Source: Acorus gramineus (Eukaryota > Streptophyta > Magnoliopsida > Acorales > Acoraceae). Taken from it: 64,000 nt of DNA. The translations under genes and the position numbers were made by a program. The notes beneath the pieces were generated by a model. It did not search any database and was not told where the DNA came from. It was given only the letters and a program-made list of their open reading frames with translations. Positions 50,643 through 60,927 of the stretch are shown in pieces (position 1 is the stretch's first letter; each line of letters begins with the position of its first letter). The stretch spans positions 25,594,438 to 25,658,437 of the forward strand of contig CM060847.1 of NCBI GenBank assembly GCA_030737835.1, in the 5' to 3' direction.

Positions 50643-50789
50643 GATATACTCAGTCCATTTTACAGTACCATCTGTAGTCTTATACACTATGATAACATAA
50701 TATATATTGTGATATCATGGTGTATGAGCTTTATTATAGTGCATAAAAATGTTTAAAATAAAATTATTTTTTCAAAGAAAAATATACTA
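50643..50789. repeat. Dispersed repeat H, left part (split by TIR element)
   Basis: Resembles 54233-54370: TATACTCA-TCCATTTTA.AG, CATTATGATA..ATAGTGCAT and ending AAAAATA(T/C)ACTATTG. The right part resumes at 52739. The copy at 54233 is uninterrupted and serves as an empty-site reference. Confidence 0.6.
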
Positions 50790-50956
50790 TTGTGTCACGG
50801 GGCGATTACACCCACACCGCATATCAAGAAACCCACATCATTGTTCGACCCACCCCAAGTTTTTTTTACAAATCTCTAAACCCACACCCCAATATATATA
50901 TATATGTGAAACCTCACGGTGGAAACCCAACCCCAACCATTTTACAAATCACACTC

Positions 50957-50958
<2 letters not shown>

Positions 50959-50994
<36 letters not shown>
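50959..50994. repeat. (CT)n microsatellite
   Basis: About 18 CT units directly upstream of the RRM fragment, as in many plant 5' UTRs. It may have been captured together with the gene. Confidence 0.9.
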
Positions 50995-50996
<2 letters not shown>

Positions 50997-51008
50997 GGTG
51001 GTGAATCC

Positions 51009-51350
51009 ATGGCGAATACGACAGAGATCGCTCATGTTCGATCGCCAATCCTCTACGTGGGGGACCTCTACCCCTCCGTGGTAGAGTCCGACCTCGCCTC
51101 CGCCTTCCCCCCCTTCGGAGACATCGCCTCCGTCCGGGTCTGTAGGGACCGCCTCCATCTGCGTCGATGGAGAGTGCAGATCTTGAGGAGATGTTCGGGA
51201 GGTTCAGGATGATCGTCTTCTGCAAGGTTGCGACGGAGGATGATGAGCGTAGCAAAAGCTTTGGGTTTGTGCAGTTTGAGAGAAAGGAATACACCTACGC
51301 CACGATGAAGGAATTGGACGACAGCCTTACCCCTGAAAATAAAAGGCTGC
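51009..51350 (+). pseudogene. Poly(A)-binding-protein RRM fragment, frameshifted
   Basis: From the ATG at 51009 the frame encodes SPILYVGDLYPSVVESDL and IASVRVCRD, the RNP2 and early part of RRM1 of plant poly(A)-binding proteins. The frame is then lost near 51150. A second frame (from about 51167) resumes with LEEMFGRF, CKVATEDDERSKSFGFVQFE (RNP1-like SKSFGFVQF) and a trailing helix, which fits RRM2. So the linker and much of RRM1/RRM2 are deleted and the halves are out of frame; nothing follows after 51350. Intact PABPs have four RRMs plus a C-terminal MLLE domain, so this is a short non-functional relic inside the TIR element. Confidence 0.8.
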
Positions 51351-51589
51351 AAGGATTCTTTTTTAGTTTTTGTTGGTTCTGTTTTCCATATTGGATTGTG
51401 AGTTTTTGATTTATGAAATGAATTCTCTGCTTTGTGAGTGTTATATGTGAATTAAGAAGTGTAAATATGTTTTCTTGTATGGGTTCTTGCTGAGTAACCC
51501 TTAAGTCCTAATTCTTTTGCTTGTTTAGTTTGGATTGATAATCTTGATTGTTCCCACGTATGTTTATGATTTGATGTCATTTGACCAAA

Positions 51590-52240
51590 GTCAGTCAATC
51601 TTCACTCTAACCGGACAACTGGCGTTGGTCGAACTGGGATGTTAAAAACAACTAAAGATAGTCGAACTACGGTCAGCAAGGAGTGAAGCTTCTGGAACTC
51701 ATTCGACAAATCACAGTCGATCCTGACATTTTATGGACTACAGTACGAGATCGCCCTAGGCCATTTAGGACGACTGAAGTCAATCGAACCAGGTTCCAAA
51801 TGGATCAGAACTGTTCTGGAACCCATTCGACCGATTTCAATCGACCATAACCTTATAAGTACGACAAACTCTGGTCGAACATGTGAGTTTTAGACAAATG
51901 TAGATAGTCGAACTAGATCCAAAACTTAGCAAAGGTTCTCCGGAACTGATTTGATGGGTTGAAGTCAGCGAACCAGGTCTAAAACAGTCTGGAACTGATT
52001 CGACGGGTTAAAGTCAATCATCATATATGAGGTACGACATGAGTTAGTCATGCTGGGACATTGCAGACGACTGAATGTAGTCGAACTAGATCCAAAACTT
52101 ACCAAAGGTGCTGTAACACTTCGACCAAATTCAGTCGATCACCATCATTATGGACAACTGTCATTGGTCGCCCTGGTCCGTCTGGAGCGACTAATGTAAG
52201 TCGAACCAAATGCAGAACTCGCCAAACATTCTTTAAGACT
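51590..52240. repeat. Degenerate tandem array, period about 170 bp
   Basis: Recurring phrases TCGAACTAGATCCAAAACTTA (51908, 52080), GGAACTGATTCGA, AAGTCAATCGAACCAGGT and GACTGAAGTCAATCG-A through the array. The clearest spacing is about 173 bp. No coding frame. It forms the interior of the 50798-52730 element. Confidence 0.65.
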
Positions 52241-52738
52241 TGTAAGATTTAACTAAACCACCTTTACAAAATATATCTTGTATTATCAAGATCTACACAA
52301 CACACCACATCTACAAAATATTATATTTGAACCATCTATACAAATTATTCCCCATTTAGGGTTTCATTCTTCAAGTGCAAACAACTCAGTGGCCGCCGAA
52401 GAGATCACCGGTGAAGGTGGATGGAAGGGACGATGAAAGTAGTTGCCGGAGAAGTGATCGGCCGACCAGGCGACAAAGAGAGCCATTGCATGAGAGCGAG
52501 GTGTGAAATGGGTTTTGGAATGATTTTTTTTTTTGTATTTGAGTTTTGGGGATGGGGAGTGTGGTCTTATGGATTCTTATGGGGTGAAAAGTACAAGAGG
52601 TGAGCACTGTTTAAATGGTGTGGGATAGGATGGGGTGGCTTTCAGCTTTTGAAATATAAAAGTAATTGATTTTTTTGTAATTTTTTACGGTGTGGGGTAC
52701 TCAATTAAAGGTGTGGGTATAACCGCCCCCTTGTGTCA

Positions 52739-52850
52739 TATCATATATTTCATTTTATGTAACAATATGTACTTCAAATGGAGAGTAAATTTTTTTTTTA
52801 AAGAAGAGCGGTGTGGACTGTGTATGGAGCTACACGGGGTTGACATCATT
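52739..52850. repeat. Dispersed repeat H, right part
   Basis: Continues the 50643-50789 repeat: CATTTTATGTAACAATATGT, ACTTCA, a T-run, then GGTGTGGAC, parallel to 54400-54460. Confidence 0.6.
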
Positions 52851-53007
52851 TTTCTTTGATGACCACTTCATGTCCCTCGACGGTTCATGGGAAGCAGAGA
52901 GGAATCTTTGTTGAGCCGAAGACATAGTGTAATAGCCAAAGTGTTGCAGTCTTTTGTCCTGTAGTCACATGGGCTATTTGGTTATCACGGAACCATATCA
53001 TCTTTAA

Positions 53008-53306
53008 GAGTTAGTTTAACAATAGGTTAAACTTTTGAAGATAAGCTATCCTAATTTTAAAGGATAAAAAATTAATTAATCTTGTTTTGTATTTATATTT
53101 GTCAAAATTGGAAGAAAAAATGGGGATAAATGCTATCTCAACTTTTAGATGGAACAAAATATACTCATTTTTATTTTAAAATTAGAATAATTGTTCATAG
53201 TTTATCTCGATTATTTTTTATACCATACATGGATAAACTGTCCTCCCACTTAATTATCCCCATAATTACACCTTATCCCACCACCTTTCCTCTTGTCAAA
53301 CCAGCC
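53008..53306. mobile_element. MITE copy (family M), second
   Basis: Same family as 36072-36359, with inverted ends GAGTTAGTTTAACAA and reversed GGCTGGTTTGACAAG. About 300 bp; no coding frame. Confidence 0.6.
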
Positions 53307-53553
53307 ATAAGAGAACAAATGTGTGTTCTGAAAATATTTGAGAGTTGGTAGTGTCTTATTAAAGATTTAAGTGTATATTGCGTGAGTGCTTATAGAGTGT
53401 TGTATTCTAGAGGGAGGCTCAGTGGCTCACTATTGAGGATCAGGATTGAGTAGATACCTATTCTACCTTGATCCCTGTTTTCTTTGGAACCATTCAACAT
53501 TTGTTTGTTTTTTAGCGTAGTTTTTTTTTCTAATACAAGGGTGTATGTCTACC

Positions 53554-53964
53554 TAAGGGTGGTAAATGAGTCGATTAAGCCAAGCTTTGACATATTCAAG
53601 CTCGACTCGTTTATAAACAACTGTGTCGAATCGAGCTCATGAACCTATTGTTCTTCTTTATTTTAGGGTTTTTAGGGGTTTAAAACAAAATTTTAGCCTA
53701 AATGAGCCAAGTTCATGAGCTTAAATGAGCATAGTTTTGTATTACTTTGATGTTTTGATTTTACAAAGGGGTTGAACTAACCTTTAACTAAGTTTTTTAT
53801 AATACAAACAAGCCGAGTTTGAACAGAAAATGAAGCTCGATCTAGGTCCCGAGCCTAACTGAGCTTTAAAAATTGTTCAAGCTCATTCGTTTATCTAATT
53901 GAACAAGCTTGAACGAGCTCAAACCGAGTTAAGCCCGAGCGGCTTGGTTCGTTTATCAACCCTA
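53554..53964. mobile_element. hAT-type MITE with 8-bp TSD
   Basis: Ends TAAGGGTGGTAAATGAGTCG and reversed right end TAGGGTTGATAAACGAACC, flanked by TGTCTACC (53546-53553) and TGTCTACT (53965-53972), 7 of 8 identical. The interior has many GAGCTC/AAGCTTGA inverted words (GAGCTCGTTCAAGC type). 411 bp, non-coding. Confidence 0.75.
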
Positions 53965-54232
53965 TGTCTACTGTTTCTCTAAAAAAAAACAAAAGCATAT
54001 CTATCTTTTAAATTTTATATGTTTTTTAACATTCCTTTTAAATATAAAATATTTCTCTTAAAACAAAATGGGAACATGGGATAGTAGCCCTGGTTCTCTG
54101 TTTTGGGAACCCAAACAGGGTAGTTAGTGAAAAAAAGAGTGAGACAAGTAACTATTTTGGGCTAACTCATAAAAAAAAAGTATTTTGGGCTAAGTTGAAC
54201 AAGTAAAATTTTATTTGAGAGTTGAACGCTGA

Positions 54233-54470
54233 TACACTCAATTCATTTTATAGCCCAGGTTGATGCCTCATACATTATGATAGTGCATAGTGCAGTTTAT
54301 ACTGTTCTATCATAATGTAAGAGGTTCTATCATAGTGTACCGTAATTTTTTTAATGAAAAAATACACTATTGTATTTCAATATATACTTTATTTCATGTA
54401 ACAACATGTACTTCATTAGGGACTGTATGTTTTTTTTTTTTAAAAAAAAAACGGTGTGGACATTTTCCTT
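54233..54470. repeat. Dispersed repeat H, uninterrupted copy
   Basis: Aligns with 50643-50789 plus 52739-52850 across the TIR-element site: ACTATTGTATTTCAATATAT here, against the split ACTATTG / TGTCATATCATATAT there. Confidence 0.6.
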
Positions 54471-57400
54471 GAGAGTTTTAAAATAATTATATCAAATTTG
54501 AAAAAAAAATTAAACCGTTTATTCTTTTCTTCCTTGCATGGTTTTAGCTTTTAAATATCCCTTGATTTTGTGTAGCATCATACATGTTTGGATGAGGCCC
54601 GATGAACCTTCAATAGTTCAGAAAAATCATTTTGTTTATCAGAATAAAAAGTAATAGATATGTTTGTATAAACTAGCATATATTTTGATAGTAATTTTAA
54701 ATTTTTTTAAAATAGTCTAAATTAAAGTATCATTTCTTATTATTTTAAAAAATGATCTCATTTAACTATTCATCCACATTAAAAAAAAATATGTTACATT
54801 TGTCACATATCTCATATAGAAACGGGTAACATAAGAAAAGAAATGTCATTTAAAAAATTTTATGTTTTGATTTAAATTTTGTCTACAACATATCTAAAAT
54901 TTATTTGAAGTTAACTAAACAAAAAAAAAATTACATTTTGCATTTTCATTTAGAATATAAAAAAAAAACACTATTTTACTCAGCATAGAATATTATATAT
55001 CTTGATATAGCTGTATCAATAGTGAAATGCTAACCCTATTCAAATGGAGGTTTAGATAGCAATCACATCCATTCATCTAACAAGTGCTGAACAAATACAA
55101 GAGTGAATCTTTCTCCTTTTTCTTGATTTTGAAAACGCTCTTTCAAACTTTTATAAATTTTAATTTTTAATATATTCATTTCAAAATTTTTACTATTCCT
55201 ATCCCGAGTGTTGACCCCTTTGCACGGGGCGCTCTTCCTTTTTTTTGCATTTTATTATTTTTAATTATGCTATAATTTTCTTCTTATCATCTTTTAGACA
55301 TTATCTATATTGAATCCTTTCGAAACGAATATGCTCAATTTATTCTACGAAAAAAAAAAAAAAAAAGGTTTTCAGGAGCTTCTCTGTTTTGTGTGCCATC
55401 TCATTGTACAAAAACTGAATTATAATTTATAACTCTCCATTGTGTACTTGAAAAGCTGACCAATAGATTCCTGACAAATAACACAGATATAGAAGTACCC
55501 CCAACTGTTTCCATACGTTTCCATACGTTTTCCTTCTCGTTATAAAAAAAAAAAAAAGGGAAAAATCCATATAACCCCCTGTAAACCGAGTGACATTCAT
55601 GTAACCCCTTGACTTTTCTTAAAATCCATATGACCCCTTAAAAATATCTAATAAATCCAAATAACCCCCTGAATAAAATTTACGTTTATAGATGATGAAT
55701 ATTTGTGAATATTATGTTTGGTTAATCCTGATAGAAAATATAGTATACAAAAAAAAACTTATAATATGTTAAAAATGTAAAAAATCTTATATAAAAGATA
55801 ATTTTATCCCTCTAGATAGGGTTTTATAATATATCAAGAGAGAGTAAATCGTTATTTTTATAGGATTTTTCACATTTTTAACACATTGTAGTGGTTTTTT
55901 TTTAATATTATGTTTTCAGTTAGGGTTAATTAAACAAAATATTCCTCATCTATTAACGAAAATTTATTTAGGGGGTTATTTGGATTTAGTAGGTGTTTTC
56001 AGGGGGTTATATGAATTTTAAGAAAAGTGAGGGGTTTATATAGATTTCAATCAGATTGTATTTCCTAAAAAAAAAAAAAAAACGAAGAACCTCCTTTTTC
56101 CAAAGCAAAGCATGAGTCAGCACATCTCACGACACTGGTTAGCTTTTTGCATCATCAGTTACCCTTTTAAAACAACTTTTATGTTTAATCCCTCTCACAT
56201 GTTATGATCCCAATTACATTTTTAGTGTGCCAAAGTATGTACTTTTACATATGTGAGTATATATTCATATAAATATACATTTATTTTATATAATTTCATG
56301 TGAATAATAAAAAAATGGGTATTTTATATAATTTCATTCTTGTCTTCCTAACTTGATATATGAAATTTTTAATAGAATGTATATTCAGTTAAACATTTAT
56401 TATTTCAATAGAAAATTAAAAACTTTGATTTGTAAAATATTATGTTTTATTAGATAAATATATATCCTTCAATATATAAGCCATCTCTTGACATATTCGT
56501 AGATGAACCCCCACTTTATCAAGGGTCTTAGATTAAGTCATTTTTCTCTAATTGGAGAATATTTAAGCAGAAAAAAAATAAAACAAAAAAAAGAATAAAA
56601 AATTTGTCCAACAAATCCATGTATATTGGTTTTTTTAAAATAGTTACGAGAATATGAATAAAATAATTAATAAATTTAAATGTAAATATTTTCATAAGCA
56701 ACTGCTTCTCCAAAATTACCCAAAAATATTGAATTTTTTTATAACAAATATTTTCTTAAGAAAATATGCTAGTTTGACGCGTCCCCTCATGCACTTTTAT
56801 CTTTTTAACATTGTGTTTTTTTTTATATATATACACTTTTCCCTGTTTGGATCGAGGAATAAATAATTCAGGGGTTTATATGTATTCTAGGAAAAGATAA
56901 CTTTATCAATGGAATAAGTGACTTTCTGTTTGATTATGTTTTTTTTTATTCTCATTGGAAAACGTAATAATAAAGATTGAGTTGTTTGGTTAATGAAGAA
57001 TAAAATGTGAATAAGGTGTAAAAAATTGATTTGACATGTGTGCCCTATTGATGTATAAGAGGTAATGATAGATGATTTGATGAGATGAGATGTGATTTTT
57101 TTTAAGTGATGGTGGGCCCCACTTTCCATGGGAATAGATAAGATGGGTATAAGCTTATCTCAGGGATTACTTAGAAATTTTATACTCTTTTATACTCATT
57201 TATATTGGCATAGTAATATCAAGTTATACTCTGTAAACAATTAGCTATTTTCTCTATCCATTCTTATACCATCCTTATACCCCCCTTATACCACCTTAAC
57301 CCCCCATCTCAACATGGGGGGTTTGAGTTTTATTCTATCCATATTACATCACAAGAATAATTGTGTAACATTTTTTGAATTTTTGTTTTATTTTATATAC

Positions 57401-57900
57401 TATGATAAAATCTTATATACTAGGACAACATAGTATTATTGTGTTATTATAGTGCATGGGGCTAACAAAGGGGGATACAAAACAAATTGAATATATCAAA
57501 CCCTTTTCTAAACTCAAGGAACATATCAATATGTATGTTTCTTCTCTGGCAATGCCAAATATGCATTGGCAAAGCCACAATACTAACAAACATAATTGTG
57601 GTCACCCAAAGCTTAAAAAAAGAAAACCAAACACTAAGCACGAGCTTATTATATTTCTAGCTGACTAGTGGCTCTTCAATAGGCAAGAATTGTAGATTTT
57701 TGGATGTAGTGATGCAGAGAAATTTCATTTTGATTTCATTTGATCTTTTGAGGGGCCCCACTCTAGTTTGATAGCTAGCCAGCATACATTATTTCAGAAG
57801 CCTAAAGTCAGAGATTGATGATGGCATGATTTCAAAGCTTAGGCTGATGATCTGTATTTTTCTTTCCTTTGTTTATTGAACTAATTGCAAAGTAAACCTC
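54471..57900. other. AT-rich intergenic DNA with MITE-like tracts
   Basis: No gene seen. 55550-56060 contains an inverted pair: ATCCATATAACCCCCTG / ATGACCCCTTA near 55566-55680 and CAGGGGGTTATATGAATTTTA near 55995-56040, the ends of a ~500-bp inverted-repeat element. 56895-57165 resembles a MITE (GGTGGGCCCCACTTTCC, TCTCAGGGATTA). Confidence 0.5.
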
Positions 57901-57938
57901 ACCATCACATAATGTTACGCGATTTTGGGTTGAATGAC

Positions 57939-57940
<2 letters not shown>

Positions 57941-58003
<63 letters not shown>
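57941..58003. repeat. Compound (TC)n(TA)n microsatellite
   Basis: About 19 TC units followed by about 12 TA units. Confidence 0.92.
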
Positions 58004-58006
<3 letters not shown>

Positions 58007-58239
58007 GGGAAAACAATTGTTCTTACTTTTTAGGTGGCAAGCATTATTTCATGCTAAGGGACCTCAGGAATTATCTTAATAAGAAAAATTATTGCAGAGT
58101 TAAATTAGAGGTATATTAGCAAACACTAAACAGATGAATACACGCCTTGCAATCAAATAGGTATACATCTGTTTGATCAAATTCAACTGAAAATTGGAGA
58201 ATTTCAAGATCAACAATGGTAGTAGTATCATATCTTACA

Positions 58240-58667
58240 CCCTGTTTCGATAGTGGAATAAAGGTGAATAAGGTTAAAAATATATTTGTTTTTAAAGAAT
58301 AGATGAATATAATTATGTCAGAATAGGTAAGAATAAACTAATATAAGTATTTCAGGTCTCATCTGAAATTGTGTTACTTCGCATTCCACTGATATAAGGA
58401 GGACGCACATTTCAAATCATCTATCATTACATCTCATATGTTAGAGGAATCCACGTCATATTATTTTTAAAAATTTTATAAATTTTTATGTACTTCTTAT
58501 TTCATAAATTATTTATGATAAACCAAAAAATAAATAAATTATTATCACACTTTTTCAAATAAAAAATAACTAAAACCACAATTAAACAGAAAATAACTTA
58601 TTTTTTTATCTTTAGTGGAATAGTTATTTATCTCAAAATAACTTATATCGCTATTCAAATCGAGGCT
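58240..58667. mobile_element. Probable MITE
   Basis: Ends CCCTGTTTCGATAGTGGAAT and reversed AGCCTCGATTTGAATAGCGA are imperfect inverted repeats. AT-rich, non-coding, about 430 bp. No target duplication was confirmed. Confidence 0.45.
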
Positions 58668-58799
58668 AGTAGATAAAATATTTCATTTCGCAAAAATATG
58701 CAATATAGGCAAGAAGAATGAAAAAATTTTGTCCGGCTTATAATGTATTATGTGCTTAGATTGTAGCTTTATTTATTTGCAATATGCGAGGACCAAAAT

Positions 58800-59040
58800 A
58801 GTTGGCCTCCCAGTTTCTGATGTTGAGATTGAACAACCAAGTATCAGCCCTGTTGGGTTTGGGTTAGTTGGGCTCCGGCTCATTGTTGCCACAAGCAACC
58901 CTTTGGGCTGCGTGCCCTGGTGGACTCTGTCCACCCAGTTTGTAAGTCGCCCTCTGGGACCTGTAGTTTGTACTCACCCTACAGGGTCTATGTACCTCTA
59001 TTCTTGTTTCAGAGCCTTTCTACTTAAAAAAAAAAAAGAA
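58800..59040 (+). repeat. Possible A-tailed retroposon
   Basis: A less AT-rich ~200-bp segment (TGGTGGACTCTGTCCACC, AGGGTCTATGTACCTC) ends in an A12 run at 59019. The composition contrast and A-tail suggest a SINE-like or processed insertion. No target duplication or pol III boxes were convincingly found. Confidence 0.3.
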
Positions 59041-59840
59041 GCTGACCTCTCTAACCAACCAAACTCAACCTAATCCCTTGAAAGTCTCCAATATTTAATT
59101 GTAAAGTGGACCCTTGTGGCTCTTTCAAGCTCATGATGCCATTTGGAACAGATGTTCAAGTGACTGAAAATTATAATACACTAAAAGAGAATACTTTCCA
59201 AATGTTACAACTTGTATGGATGCCCATAAGGTGAATGTTGCCAGTATAATGCAACAATTTGTGGGGGAGAGTTGGGTCAAGAAAATACTACTCAACACCT
59301 ATACCTAGGATTTGTTTAATTGATACTCCATGTGGGGCTTGAAGCATACAATCAAGTCTTGCTATATAAAGACTAACTCTAAGGATTATCTAAGTGTAGT
59401 AGATGATTATTAGATCTAGTAGTACTTAAGTAGAGAAACCATGTTAAGTTATTAATTAAATAACCATTCATGGTACTTATTAGCATTGATAACATGGAAT
59501 CTATAATCTGCAACGGATTAGTGTTAGTCTTTTTTGTACAATAAATTAAACAACCTCTCATGGTACTTCAGCATCCAAATAAAATGCCCATAGTTCTTCA
59601 AAAAAAAAAGGTGAACTATGCAATACTTCTTGTTTAGGTTTAGTTTAGATGCGACAGATGAGAGTGGTGGACACAGGGAGTGGTGGGTGGATGTTATCTA
59701 TATATTGAACATCTAATTTACATGCCTTACTAATCAACTCATGAAACCAACCAAAATAACAAAAAAAAACATGAATTTAGGTTTAGTTTGAAAAACATTA
59801 ATACCACTAACCAAGTTCAATGGTTGCCCTGACAACATTT
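59041..59840. other. AT-rich intergenic DNA
   Basis: Nothing recognised. TTAAATAACCATTCATGGTACTT (59456) and TTAAACAACCTCTCATGGTACTT (59548) form a short duplicated phrase. Confidence 0.4.
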
Positions 59841-60545
59841 GTTTAAAACAATTGACAGTATCCTTGTTGATTATTGTTTAAATATTTGGCAGTCGCCTTA
59901 TTGATCTTAAGACATTAGATAGTCACACTGTGGATCACTGTTCAAAACATTTGACAGCCTCACTGTCAACATTGTTTAAAACATTCGACAATTGTTCTGT
60001 CGAACAGAAGCGTTCAGGTTGACTACACCTCTGTCGACCGGTGTTCGATCCATTGGGCAATTTCTATGTCGACCTGAGATTTAAAAAATGCATAGACATT
60101 TAGTATTCACATTAAGTAACACATTCATAAACACAATCAACATTCACCTTCAATAAGACATTCACATTCGTTAAAACACTTTCATGTTCACTAACGTATT
60201 CACAACTCCTAAAAACATTCAACAAATCCGTTCAATAGGCTTTCAGTTGATGAGTTTTTTTCCAAGTCGACGAATACCCTGTCGTCCTAACCAATACTAG
60301 TTGACTAAAAACCTATTGAATGATTCGTGAAATCCAATGGATCCCAAATGCCTATTCGACAGAGCACCAGTTGCCAAACCTCATTTAGATCGAAGCATGC
60401 AGTTTGAACTTGTTGACAGTCTCTCTATCGATTGTTGCAAGTTGGATGACAGTCGCCTTGTCGAACAACACCTTGACATAATTGATTTCTTCATTTGACA
60501 TAAATTATGTTGAACACTTCCCTTCACTGTCGATTGTCTCTATAT
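59841..60545. repeat. Imperfect repeat cluster (TTGACAGTC / CTGTCGA)
   Basis: At least ten phrases of the type GTTTAAAACATTTGACAGTC followed by CTGTCGA or TTGTTGAT at ~50-60 bp spacing, then runs of ACATTCAC. It is like the 21720-22130 cluster in kind but not in sequence unit. Possible subterminal region of a CACTA-like element. Confidence 0.45.
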
Positions 60546-60927
60546 TGAGAAACATGAAACCCATCTCATCAAAGGGTAGATGGAAACATAGGAAAATAAA
60601 TTTCAAGTATTTCTTAATCTATTTTTTTAAGATTCCTTAACTTTTATAACATATGAAAATTAATACTCACAAATTAAAAATGATATATATTCATATTTTT
60701 TGTCATCCAATTCCCATCATTACATGCATTTGTTCTCAAAATGTCTCAAGGTCACACTGTACATCACAATGTACAAGTTATGTAACAATATACAATGATG
60801 AACAACAATATATCAGCATCTATACATAGATGAATAATGAGATATAGATTTTACATAACAAAATATATATGAATGGATAACATTTTCATCGTACTCTAAA
60901 AGTTAGCCTATTTTACAGCGTACACAT
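60546..60927. other. AT-rich DNA flanking the retrotransposon
   Basis: Nothing recognised. The last 5 bases before the LTR (CACAT, 60923-60927) would be the left target duplication; the right one lies outside the window. Confidence 0.4.

Larger units (their letters stand above)
50798..52730 (+). mobile_element. 1.93-kb TIR element with captured gene fragment
   Basis: Flanked by an exact 8-bp duplication TTGTGTCA (50790-50797, 52731-52738). Terminal inverted repeats: left GGGGCGATTACACCCACACC and reversed right GGGGCGGTTATACCCACACC, 18 of 20 matching. Secondary inverted motifs (CCCACACC near 50880; GGTGTGGGG near 52689) lie inside. An 8-bp duplication fits hAT best; Mutator-like elements usually make 9 bp, so the class is open. 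No transposase is present, so it is non-autonomous. Cargo: a broken RRM gene (51009-51350), a degenerate repeat array (51590-52240) and an unrecognised GC-richer segment (52385-52610). The arrangement resembles Pack-type transposons that carry host gene pieces. Confidence 0.75.

Noticed and set aside
58750-59073. 107-codon plus-strand frame
   Set aside because: Runs through an A-tailed retroposon-like segment and encodes the poly(A) as lysines; not a gene.
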